64,000 nucleotides of DNA, taken from Dolomedes plantarius (lineage: Eukaryota; Arthropoda; Arachnida; Araneae; Dolomedidae). The position numbers and the translations under genes were made by a program. The number at the start of each line of letters is the position of its first letter. Position 1 is the first letter of the stretch. Below the pieces are notes generated by a model that made no database searches, had not been told where the DNA came from, and was given only the letters and a program-made list of their open reading frames with translations. Below are positions 44,901 through 54,557 of the stretch, one piece after another. Where the stretch lies: positions 60,067,119 to 60,131,118 of the forward strand of contig OU015501.1 of the NCBI GenBank assembly GCA_907164885.2, in the 5' to 3' direction.

Positions 44901-47900
44901 TTTTAATTTTAAAAATATAACTATCAAATTTCACTTAACAATTCCAAAATATGAAATTATACAATTAAAAAGCATATAATAGTATAAAAATATTTCAACT
45001 GTTTATTATTACAATGCTAAAAATGTCAAGTAAGATAACAAAAACCTTCATGGGTTTTTCTTTTAAATAATAAATTTTTGCAGGTTCATACATGCTCTTA
45101 CAAATGCTACAGGCTGAAAAAATGTAGGCTAGCTGCAAACCGTAAATAAAGTTCAGAAAACATTTAAGTATGCTTTACATACATTGAAAATGTGGATGTT
45201 TAATGACCTCAATAAGCAATATGTATTGAAATTTCAAGAAATAAAGGTATAAAACCAGTGAAATAGAACTGCTATTTTGAATCTGCACACAATGTTTTCA
45301 GTAATACTGTTAATTTTTTTACACATGAAGAATATGAGCTCAATAGATACATTTTTCAGCAATAATGAAGCTAGTTTCAAAGTGTCTTATCTTATGTATT
45401 ATCATTGCAAAAAAAAAAAAAAACCCTTTTATTATAAGAGATTCAAAACTGACACATATCCTTGATACAACTTCTAAAATGCAAAGGAAAAATGTTTTTC
45501 GGGGAAAAAAACCCATTTTTCTTACTAAATACAGTTAGTTAAAGAACTGCGGCTTAGAGAACTGCCGCAGTTAAAGAACTGCGGCGTTAGTTAAAGAACT
45601 AGCTAAAGAACTGCGGAAACAATAGATCAAGATTCCACTGTATGTATATATATATATATATATATTGGAAAAAAAGTAATCAACTTTTCAATTCATATAA
45701 AAAATAATGTAGAAAAGCAACTAAAATTAAAATTTAGATAATCTAAGAACTCCTCTCTTCAAATTGATGATTAATAAACAAATAATGCAATGATATTAAT
45801 TTATGCGTATTGACTATATTAAAAAAACTGTGCTGATGAACAGTTAATGAATGGTGTAGAAATACCAAGTCATAGAACTGGTGGAGAAAATTTCTAAGGC
45901 TTAGGCCATGGGTGTCCAACCTTTTGGCTTGCCTGGGCTTTGGTAGAAAAAATGAACTGTCGTGGGCCACATATAAAATATATCATGTACTAATTGTATA
46001 TAAAATACTAAATTTCCTTAATTTCTTTTATTACAACATAAAAAAATAAGTCAACATAAATAGAAAATTAGTAGGATATTTAACCTTGTTTTTGTGAAAC
46101 TAATCAATTAATGTCTTGTTCAATGATGGTTGCATTTCTTGAGAATTTTAAAGTTGCTCATCAGAAGATTTTCATCTAATTTTATTCTTTGTGTGCTTTG
46201 AAAATAATTCTTTGAAAATATACGTAGGACAAAACAAATGACACGAGTAAGGCATAATTGTATAATGAGGGATAATTTCATCTGGGAAGAGAAGTCTTAC
46301 AAAGTTTGGGATCTTGTGGTGCTGCATTATTAGCTGTAAAGGGCCACAGGTTGGACATGCCTGGCTTAGACAATGACACACACAACATGACATTTAATAG
46401 ATTAATTCTGTTGGTTTTAGCATTGATTAGGTAGATGGCTGAAACTGCAGGACAAAAAATTAAGAGAGCTTACAAGTTCGGTAAAAAATAAAGCAGATTT
46501 ATGATATTTAATATCCTATTATATTTGTCAGAAAAATGCATGAGCCCTAAACTTTTTATATTTTAGCAGATGCCATAAGAATTTATGAGCAAACTCTATT
46601 TAAAACCAAGTACTTAATTAAAGCCTGTTTACAATCTTATGTGAGGAAACAGAATCAACTCCAACTATACAATTTCCATGCACACAGGTTTGATGGCTTT
46701 CTCAGGGACAAGTTCTAAAAAGATTTTTTTTTATATTCAAACTGATAGTAAGTTCAATTTGGCTGATAATTTCAAATACTAGAAATGGTTGGCAAAAGTG
46801 CTATTTCTGTCTGACATGTTTCAACTCTGAGTTAAGCCTTGGTCATCGGGGGCCATTAATAAACTAATTTTGACGTGAAGTATAGTTATTGACACATTTA
46901 AGAAAAAACAAATACAGTTGGCTCTCTGTTTAACAACTTTCAAGGGAACGTGAAAAATTGTCCTTAAGTAGAGATCGCCCTTAAACAGAATTTGTGAAAA
47001 TATGACATTTCCCATCACATCGGAGGGGCCGGGACTGGGAAATATTGTCTTTAAATAGAGATCGTCGTTAAGTATAGCGTCGTTAAACAGAGAGCCAGCT
47101 GTATTAAGGGTAAGAGACATGGGCTAACTGCTTTGAGAAGCTTTCTCTCTGGTAATACTGTACATTACCCACAAAATTTAAACCCCCAAGTATTGTTTTT
47201 ATGTGTTAAATTATTATATTAAAAATCTACAACAGAAGTCTGAAGATTATTTTCCATACAGCTCTGAGGCTAGGTCAGAAAACTTATGGATTATGGGCCA
47301 TTTATTCCCAGATAAAATTATAGCCATTAAATTTCAGATCTAGAAAAACCTGTCTTGCATCTAAAAGCTATGAAAAGAAACTACATTAATATACAACTTT
47401 TCAGATCCAAACCTGTAAAGAATATCTAACATTGTAGGAAAAAGCACTTAAAATACTTCTTCTTACTCATTCAACAAACTTGTGTTAAACTAAATTTCCT
47501 TCTCTTAATGCCATAAAATCAAAGTATACAAATAGTTTCCAATTATTAGAACAAGATTTCAGATTATCCCTAAACTTCTTATAAGCCCAAAATTGTAAAG
47601 CTATTTAGCAATATTATTTTAGCTTATTTGATTAGTAAGATACATTATTTTAATACTCCAAATAACTGAATATATATATTTTTTAATTTATTCATAATAA
47701 ATCTAAAATATCCAAAACTATGAGATTTATTAATTATTACATTAATTGCAGCTTGAGGCTAAGTATTTTTAATTAAAAGTTACAAATTTAGTTTTCTAAC
47801 AATACTAGAGAATTTTATGACTGTGTCTTAATGTATGAACATTTATATTCATACATATGTGAGAAATTAAATTTTATTGAAGAATTAAAAGGAAATCCTT

Positions 47901-50900
47901 TATATTTTAGCATAATCTTTGATGTATTCAACAAGTACAATATCCCAAAGGGGAACAATATTCTTTTGCATGTTAAAAATATACAGTATGTGTTTATAGT
48001 GTTAAGATCCCCACATTATCTCATACTTCTAACAATAAAACATTGTGATACTTTCATTCAGAGAAAGTCAGTTTTAGAATATTGGTTTATTTTGATTATT
48101 ATTTATTCCTCCATATCAGGGATCAGTGGCGCACCCAGGGGGGGGCCCAGGGGGCCCTGGCCCCCCCAAAGAAGTAGAAATATTGATTTTGCATTATAAA
48201 TATTTTTATTCGTTCATCTCGGCCCCCCCCCATGCATTATAAATATTTTTATCCATTCATCTCGGCCCCCCCCAAGAAAAAATCCTGGGTGCGCCACTGT
48301 CAGGGATTCTTAACTTTTTTAACAGTCAACACCCCCTTGAGTTTGAAAATAAGCTCTCACACCCCCTTGAAAAATGTTTTTTTATTTTATTTAGGAAAAG
48401 ACATTTATTGTAAGATTATTTATTTATTGCATAAAAAAAAATTAATATATTAGCAATACATACTATATTATTACATATAAAATAATATCTACATTTTTAA
48501 TGGCTACGTTTTTGTTGTTTGTTTGTAATTATCCTTTTAAAACCAGGCTCTTTTTTGAAAGAGCCACATGAAAGTCATCAGATGCATTTAAACTATTTTT
48601 GGCTTTTGTTTTCGTGTGCAAAAGTGATAAACTCATTTCACGAAGTTAAGTGGTGGCAAATGGTACAAGCGTCTCTAATGGTGCTTCTACCAATTCTGGA
48701 TAAAGTTCTAACTGCGTACACCAGAACTGTTTTAAGTCCAGTTTTTCAAATTCCATTTCAATATGTGCATTAGCTCATATAGCGATAAGATTGTCTTTTA
48801 AATAAAATGTTGTTGTCCATTGAATTTAGGTCAAACAAAAATGGATTGAGTATCTATCAATTAATTTAGCTTGTATTTCCCGTGGAAAAGTATTCATCAA
48901 ATGATTTACTCAGTTGGTAATTTTCATTAAAAATATTTAACCTTCTCTTGTACCCCTAGAAATGCTCTCTCTTGCACCTCCAGTTAAGAACCACTGCTCA
49001 ACATAATATGCTGATCTTAATCTGTCTGAGAAACTATTGGGTTAATTAAAAATGTACAATGCTTGCTTAGAATTTTGGGAACTTAAAATAATTTTACTGC
49101 ATTATTGGTACACAATATTTTGTAATTTTGTATTTCCTCTCACAAAATACAAAATACCATATACCTCTTGGTACAATAATACATTATAATTCCTCTACGT
49201 CTTGATACACAGTATTTCTTCTGATGAAAGATAACAAAAAAATTACTAGTATGCCAAAAACATTTAAGCTCAAACACTGATGTTTAAGGTTTTAATCAAT
49301 GATTCATAACAGATTCCTAAATTAATAATATCCTATGATGATACTTCCTGTCCAGTTTTTAATCACCTGTATTAAGAGTAAAATGGTCCAGAAGCCTTCC
49401 AATGCATTCAAATGTCCTTATTTACATAGAAAAGCTATTAGAATTTAAACCCTGACAATGTAAAATCCTTCTGAACATACTCTTTCTCAAAGTTTGTTAG
49501 CTCAAATTTTTCGGGAAATATTTTTGTATTAATTTAAATAAACTTATTAGCTAAAATGTATCATATTTGTTAAGCATCAGTAAAAAAAAAAAAAAAAAAA
49601 GATATATACCATCAATGGATGCAGGGTGAAGGAACCCAGCATATCACAACCCTGACCTTACAATGCTTTTAGAACTAACATAGAATTTACAAACCAGAAA
49701 ATAGATAAATATTTTTCCTGGCTATATGCCCAAAAAAGAATAATTTAATATTTTTCCAATATGATATTTCTAAAGGATGAAGTGGGGTATATGAGAACAC
49801 AAAATCATTTAGTTCCACTTTAAATCTAAAAAAGTTTTTAACAAGCTGTTGTATTTGTATGAAAATTTGCATACATATAGTCCACCTCCTGCTAAAAGAG
49901 ACTTGGCACCAGTTGAGTGACCTGTTTCTTGGGGATCTTCTCTTCAGAGGAAGACAATACTTTTGGTTATGTTCTACTTTATAATTTTATTATTTTTTAA
50001 ATATATTCACAACTTTTTTTGTGATCTATAATTAAAGTTTTTGTGTTTTGCATTCTCCCTTGCCCCCACACTTAAAGCAAGTGAGAACACGGGTCCCCAT
50101 AAATCATAGTTGCTTATAGCAAAATAAGTGGGGCAAGGGAAAAAATAGATATTTCATGCTGAACAAAAGGCAATTATTAGTTTCTTTTATATTCTTTCAT
50201 TGTGGAGGTATTTATTGTTCAAGTTCGAACGTGAACAAGTATATTTATATATATTTGTTTTAGAGCAACGGTTTTCAATCTGGGGGGCACGTAGAATTTC
50301 AAGGGAGGCGTGAGTTTAAAAAAAAGTAAAATAAAAAGTAAAACTAACTGTAATTTACTGTACTCATATTTTGCGGTGACAATGTAACCATAATGTATTT
50401 TCGTCGCCCAGTGGCTAAGTGGTTAAAGGCATCAGCCTGCCACGCCGGGGGTGCGGGTTCGAATCCCGCATAAGACTTGGCTGAAATCTGGGGAACCGGT
50501 CAGTCTTCCGCCTGCAAATGGAACCCCGTCTAGAAAGGGGAGCTGCAACCCATCGTCCATCGCCGGTGTCATCGTTTGTCGATAAAATTCTTCTCCGATT
50601 GTGCCATTTGTCTGTTTCTATGTCTTGTATTTATATGTACACCAGACTGGGGTGTAATGTCGTCATCCCCCAGGGACATTAGCCAAAAAAAAAATAATAA
50701 TAATGTATTTTCGACATACGAACACGATAATTGTCATAATTGTAAAAACACGATAATTGTCGTACGTCTGGGCGTTGGAAAGTGACCTGAGGTATGCTTT
50801 GTCACAGTTACTATGCAATATTCAAAAACTTGTCAAGGATAAACAGTGCCAGCCCTCTCATTAATGTTGTGAAAGTGACTGGTATTACATGACAACCTCA

Positions 50901-53411
50901 CCTAGATCCTTGATTACCTCAAATATATTTGATCTGTATTTAATTCTTTGATTTCATATATTCTAATAATAATGTTCCAAATTAGGATATATATAATAAT
51001 ATTAAATTTTGTATATGAAAAAATCTAGTCTATATTTTTATTTAATAACCAGTTTCAGTTTCAAATTACGATTGCACTACTTGTATTGGCCACATATGGT
51101 AGTGGGGGAGGCGTGGCCTCACATCAGAGGGCTCAAAGGGGGGCAAAGAGCCTGAAAGGTTGAGAACCCCTGTTTTAGAGTAACAAATGTATGTTCAAGT
51201 TCAAAACAAAAAAATTCTTTTTCTTTAGCCTATTAAGTTCAATTTACTATTTATTAACATCTTTTATCCTACTTGAATATTTTTTCTTTAGTTAACTGAA
51301 TATTGTAACAAATGAAAACTTCTATTAAAAGTTGAAAACAAAACAAAATATTTTTCACTAGCTTACTATTTAAATTTACGGTTATTAATATGTTCTATAT
51401 TACTTGAAGTTTTATTTTCCTTTGCCTAGACCCTAATGATTATTGTAGGACCAAGAAAACCAGGAAAAAATTAGTTCACCATACCTTCCAGGCCTCGGCT
51501 CTTCCAGGAACACTAAGTCCTCATCTGATGCCTACAAGAAATCATCCTGAACAGGCCATAGAAATCTAGTTGATTTTCTTTCATTTTTGTTTCTTTTCTG
51601 GTAAATTTCACTGTTCTCACTTGTTCAAACCTTTGTGCTCTTACTTGCCCCAACACAACGTTTTTATGGGGCAAGTGAAAACCCTGCAATACTGCAGTAA
51701 TATTGAAAAAAAAATGGCTTTAACAAATTTTATCTGCATTCTTCATTTCTTAATGAATAAGTGGTTATTATCAAAATAACTATGTGTTGTGGTTAATTAG
51801 TTATGACTTTTTTGTTCGGCTAGTACCTAGTACTCGAACTTGGGTACCTTAGTTAAAATGCAAGAGTTTGGTAGGTATAAAAATTTTCCATTTTATAATT
51901 TTTTCTGTAAATTAAAAACTAAACATAACAGTAGAGCAAGAATTTTCCTACAAAGTACACTTGAAATTTTTTTTTTTTAAGTTATACTTTTTAGGGTTTT
52001 AAGCCTGCGTTCTCACTTACCCCAATTCACCCTATGAGTTAAATTTTTTTCAGCATTAACCTTTTAAAACTTTGCCTTTATGATGTTGTTTTAACATGCA
52101 TATTACATGAAAAATTATACTTCTATCACTGAACGTTTCAACTGTCTTCCTGATATACTCATTCATTCAACTTCTTTAGAGACATTAATTATAACTGAGT
52201 TTAGAAACACTACTAAAATATAAATAGTTACACATCAAACAAAAACAATACACAAGTCAGTCAAAAATTAAATGATTAGGACTGTGAAAAGCTTATTACT
52301 TAAAATTCAATGAGTAAATTAAAATAAAAAACTGAATTTTTCACATTACATGAATATAATTTAGTTCTAAATAACTTAATTATGTGAAACTCCTTATATT
52401 TGCAACTTCCCACTAACATAACCTATGCATTGTATATATTATTACTAAAATGTGACATATAAAATGAAATAAAATGCCCAGTAATTAGAAATCATCTTTA
52501 TACTTTCTTTCCTCAAAGTTTAAATTAACAAATGAGCCAATTATGTGTATAGAACAAATTACAGTAGTAAACAATCTTGAACCGAATTTTTGTTGTTGTT
52601 GGTAATGTGACTAATAATCTATTAAATATATGCCGTATGATGCTAATAGTGAAACTTAAAGAAAACAATACGTCAATGTTGTCAATCTAAATACAAAATT
52701 TCGGAACATAAACCCTAACAAATGATGGTCATTAGTTTCGTTACCGCGAGTTTCGTTATCATTAATTAAAACTTTTAATATCCCAATTTTATTGGCTAAA
52801 AGTAATCAAAAGAAACAGCAGTTGTAATTTGCCTCAAACACTCATGAACCGAAACTCTTTTTGTTATTGTTGGTAATGAGACTAATAATCTACAAATAAA
52901 TGCCGTATGATTCAAATAATGAAATTCATTAAAAACATTTGTCGAAATTGTCATTCTAAGCACAAAATTTTGGACCATAAACTCAAACAAATGATGATTG
53001 TTAGTTTCGTTTCAGCAAGTTTCGTTTTCGTAACACAAAACTTTTAATATCTCAATTATATTGTTAATAAAATTCAGCAATTTTCCCTCGATAGCAGTAA
53101 TTATAGCTACTAAATTATTTAATGAAAAATAACTAAAACGCAATTTGACAAACTTGTTCTTGTTTAATGAAAATTTGCGCGAAATAACTTCAGTATTTAT
53201 TCTCAATAATGAATATCGGGTATCATGTTCCAATTTAACTAGTCCCACAATCATTGTGCAAAATACATTCAACACATAAATGGCAGAACAAGAAGTATTT
53301 ATATTCCTTTTCAATTTCAAACTGAACATTTAAGACAATATCAATGTAAAAATATTATAATACAGAAAATTATCTGTCACTCACTTTTTGAAGCCTCCTA
53401 GTGGCTGCCAT
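37143..53411 (-). CDS. UBE2L3: UBE2L3 (UbcH7)-type E2 ubiquitin-conjugating enzyme, four coding exons
   Basis: Spliced CDS join(53411-53385, 44429-44334, 41198-41012, 37297-37143), giving 154 aa, the usual length of the family. It encodes an E2 that accepts ubiquitin from E1 on a cysteine and passes it to HECT and RING-between-RING E3 ligases in cytosol and nucleus. Visible residues are the HPN motif (76-78), catalytic Cys86 in KGQVC, Phe63 in PFKPPK (the E3 contact), and Pro88 and His119, the two residues known in UbcH7 to restrict it to cysteine transfer. The C-terminus ends KRPPD. The ATG has A at -3 and G at +4. Introns 1-3 are about 9.0, 3.1 and 3.7 kb and filled with transposon remains. 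Assignment is by residue-level match to the family; all splice sites are GT-AG and phases agree. It looks functional. Confidence 0.96.
37447..38985 (+). pseudogene. hAT-related transposase relic of the DUF4371/GTF2IRD2-like group
   Basis: Scattered in-order matches: a [23 protein letters not shown] start at about 37480, then [20 protein letters not shown] and [15 protein letters not shown] (to 37683), [20 protein letters not shown] at about 38248, and near the end [20 protein letters not shown] (about 38897-38956), the C-terminal dimerisation end. There are many stops and frameshifts, so the copy is old. It lies antisense to UBE2L3 within intron 3. Termini were not found. Confidence 0.75.
39944..40016. 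repeat. Long hairpin, 33 of 34 pairs
   Basis: Left arm 39944-39977 (tgtcagatgttactgcaatt...) and right arm 39983-40016 pair with one mismatch around a five-base loop, agata. It lies in UBE2L3 intron 3. It could be a tiny foldback element or a hairpin RNA precursor. Confidence 0.9.
41012..41198 (-). CDS. UBE2L3: UBE2L3 exon 3 (residues 42-103 plus first base of codon 104), catalytic exon
   Basis: 187 bases. The acceptor is gtttgtag and the donor is GTAAGT. It holds PFKPPK with Phe63, HPN at 76-78 and catalytic Cys86 in KGQVCLP, followed by the conserved [11 protein letters not shown]. It ends one base into a codon, and exon 4 supplies the other two bases. Confidence 0.97.
41199..44333 (-). 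other. UBE2L3: UBE2L3 intron 2
   Basis: About 3.1 kb. It contains the TA-bordered MITE at 41764-41910 within (TA)n tracts. The rest is AT-rich and unassigned. Confidence 0.9.
41764..41910. mobile_element. pogo-type MITE inside a (TA)n tract
   Basis: Ends CAGTGGAATCTCGATCGATC and gatcaagattccactg are inverted and bordered by TA. 147 bp. (TA)n runs at about 41739-41762 and 41911-41949. Its right end and following bases recur at 45614-45706. Confidence 0.85.
44334..44429 (-). CDS. UBE2L3: UBE2L3 exon 2 (residues 10-41)
   Basis: Ninety-six bases, 32 codons, phase 0 at both ends. The acceptor is a ttttccag tract and the donor is GTAATG. It encodes the segment from ELQDIRK to the GLIVP turn, covering the end of helix 1 and the first beta strands of the UBC fold. 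Confidence 0.96.
45535..45706. repeat. Partial copy of the 41764 MITE right end joined to scrambled short repeats
   Basis: 45614-45706 repeats 41890-41985 (caatagatcaagattccact, TA run, ggaaaaaaagtaatcaactt, and onward) nearly exactly. Just before it, 45535-45613 is built from iterated gttaaagaactgcgg and its inverse ctgccgcag. Confidence 0.88.
45907..46363. mobile_element. hAT-type non-autonomous element
   Basis: Ends CATGGGTGTCCAACCTTTTG and GGTTGGACATGCCTG are inverted. The 8-bp flanks gcttaggc and gcttagac match at 7 of 8. gggccac occurs near both ends. 457 bp, no transposase. Confidence 0.82.
46915..47101. mobile_element. Tigger-type MITE, 187 bp
   Basis: TIRs CAGTTGGCTCTCTGTTTAAC and its inverse ending in agagccagctg, bordered by TA (46913-46914 and 47102-47103). 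Its first 120 bp or so match the terminus at 63561, which belongs to a transposase-bearing element, so this is a deletion derivative. Confidence 0.9.
48117..48996. mobile_element. hAT-type element hosting the 48124 MITE
   Basis: Ends CAGGGATTCTTAACTT (interrupted after seven bases by the inserted MITE, then resumed at 48301) and GTTAAGAACCACTG are inverted. Flanks ctccatat and ctcaacat match at 6 of 8. No recognisable transposase. Confidence 0.7.
48124..48299. mobile_element. 176-bp G-rich hAT MITE, copy 2
   Basis: Same length and termini as 28242-28417, with an exact 8-bp duplication, tcagggat, at 48116-48123 and 48300-48307. It is inserted within the left terminus of another hAT element. 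Confidence 0.95.
50266..51172. mobile_element. hAT-type element nested in the 49775 element
   Basis: Ends CAACGGTTTTCAATCTGGGG and GAAAGGTTGAGAACCCCTG are inverted, with an exact 8-bp duplication, ttttagag, at 50258-50265 and 51173-51180. It carries the SINE at 50404-50700. Without the SINE it is about 600 bp and non-autonomous. Confidence 0.92.
50404..50700 (+). mobile_element. tRNA-Gly-like SINE with 13-bp target duplication
   Basis: Head resembles tRNA-Gly(GCC): A box tggctaagtggttaaaggc, anticodon arm cctgccacgccgg, B box gggttcgaatccc. A unique body follows and ends in A10 and AAT repeats. Exact duplication taatgtattttcg at 50391-50403 and 50701-50713. The 3' acceptor strand is absent, so it is a SINE, not a tRNA gene. 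Family distinct from A and B. Confidence 0.93.
53385..53411 (-). CDS. UBE2L3: UBE2L3 exon 1 (residues 1-9)
   Basis: Start codon at 53411-53409 followed by MAATRRLQK, then donor GTGAGT. The short first coding exon ending at residue 9 in phase 0 matches the split seen in vertebrate UBE2L3. Confidence 0.93.
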
Positions 53412-53501
53412 TTTGAATAATGCCGACTGATCTAATGTTGCCAAATATTATGACAAAATTACAAAATCTATCAGCTGATATTTGGTTTTAAAAACAAGTT
53501 A

Positions 53502-53871
53502 GGGCCTGTTCACATAAGAGTCCGTTGAGTTGCGTTGCGTTAAGGAAAAGATGACGTTGAGACGAAAATAAACCAATCATATGCCTCCAAACAATTAGCA
53601 ATGAAATTTTTAACGCCTATGATTGGTTTATTTCCGTCTCAACGTCATCTTTTCCTTAACGCAACGCAACGGACTCTAAGGGCCTGTTCACATAGGAGTC
53701 CGTTGCGTAGCGTTAAAGGAAAGATGACGTTGAGACGAAAATAAACCAATCATATGCGTTAAAAATTTTGTTGCTAATCGTTTGGAGGTTTGTTATTGGT
53801 TAAATATATTTCAATACTTTAACGCTACGCAACGGACTCCTATGTGAACAGGCCCTTATGTGAACAGGCCC
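53502..53871. mobile_element. Foldback MITE (outer copy), PIF/Harbinger-like, upstream of UBE2L3
   Basis: Terminus GGGCCTGTTCACATAAGAG, long inverted arms (cgttgcgttaaggaaaagat and gacgttgagacg), TTA on both flanks (53499-53501 and 53872-53874). Its right terminus is split by a second copy at 53680-53855. It starts about 90 bp upstream of the UBE2L3 ATG. Confidence 0.85.
53680..53855. mobile_element. Foldback MITE (inner copy) inside the outer copy's terminus
   Basis: 176 bp with termini GGGCCTGTTCACATAGGAG and the exact inverse. The flanks TAA and TTA differ by one base. The outer element's last 16 bases (ttatgtgaacaggccc) follow immediately. Confidence 0.87.
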
Positions 53872-53874
53872 TTA

Positions 53875-54555
53875 TTCTGTTTGTCACAGACAAAATAATT
53901 CGACAATGGGACGACTAGAATCTCGTAAATTATTTTTGGGAGGGAATATTAGAGTATTAAAGTTTTAAACAGTAGTTAGACTCCAAGTTTTAATCTGAAT
54001 GGAATTAAAGCTATTGCGGCCGTCAATCTGTCAGGTATGACAGTTTATACAAGAATTCTGGATTTTCAAAATTTCCCTTAGTTTTCTTGTATGTCCAATT
54101 TTTAAATGTAAAAGACATTTCCAAAGCATCAACTTGATTTTTTGCCGAGGGTTCAGAACCTTCTATCTAAGAATTTTTATGTTAATTCTTGATTTCGACA
54201 CAGATAACAGTTTTCATACAAACGCCCCTTAGGAAGCATAATCGCAAAAGATACACTAAGCAAAAAATAATCTGAATATCTTTAAATATACTCTCTAATA
54301 TCTACAAGCTTACTAAACTTACTTACTGAGCTTCTTTAATTGCTCAAGGCATTGGCGTCGCCAGCACTTTCTGTGAAAAGAAATTTCAGCTAAAGATAAC
54401 ACTACTCAACAAATTGTAAATTTTTTGTCTGTATCTGGCTTGCAAATGGGGAATTTAATTAATTTCAGGGTGCTAAATTAGGTGGAATAATCAGATTCTC
54501 TCTATCACGTCACATTTATTAGATACACAGCAGTTGCGTAAAGTCAACATTAAAA
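53875..54555. other. Spacer, nothing recognised
   Basis: No repeat termini; no supported exon. Confidence 0.45.
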
Positions 54556-54557
54556 TA

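Larger units (their letters stand above)
49775..52032. mobile_element. Unclassified TIR element with subterminal repeats
   Basis: The ends at 49775-49800 (ggatgaagtggggtatatga...) and 52007-52032 (inverse of gggtgaattggggtaagtga...) form an imperfect 26-bp TIR. gcaagtgagaaca-like and ttgcccca-like motifs recur inside in both orientations (about 50057-50095, 50133-50142, 51614-51625, 51640-51675). TA follows the right end. No transposase is recognised. A hAT element has split it. Confidence 0.65.
44430..53384 (-). other. UBE2L3: UBE2L3 intron 1
   Basis: About 9 kb, the longest intron. It holds a duplicated MITE end (45614), a hAT element (45907), a Tigger-type MITE (46915), a hAT pair (48117, 48124) and a nested TIR element (49775). 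About 52,050-53,380 is AT-rich; it includes a diverged direct repeat of about 200 bp (52,585-52,760 and 52,855-53,040, sharing tgttattgttggtaatg-like and acaaatgatg units). Confidence 0.9.

Noticed and set aside
47831..48199. A 122-codon frame
   Set aside because: Its end runs into the G-rich hAT MITE at 48124 and the rest is AT-driven with no motif.
50404..50480. A tRNA-Gly(GCC) gene
   Set aside because: A and B boxes and the anticodon arm are present, but the acceptor 3' strand is missing, a non-tRNA body with an A-rich tail follows, and a 13-bp duplication brackets the unit.
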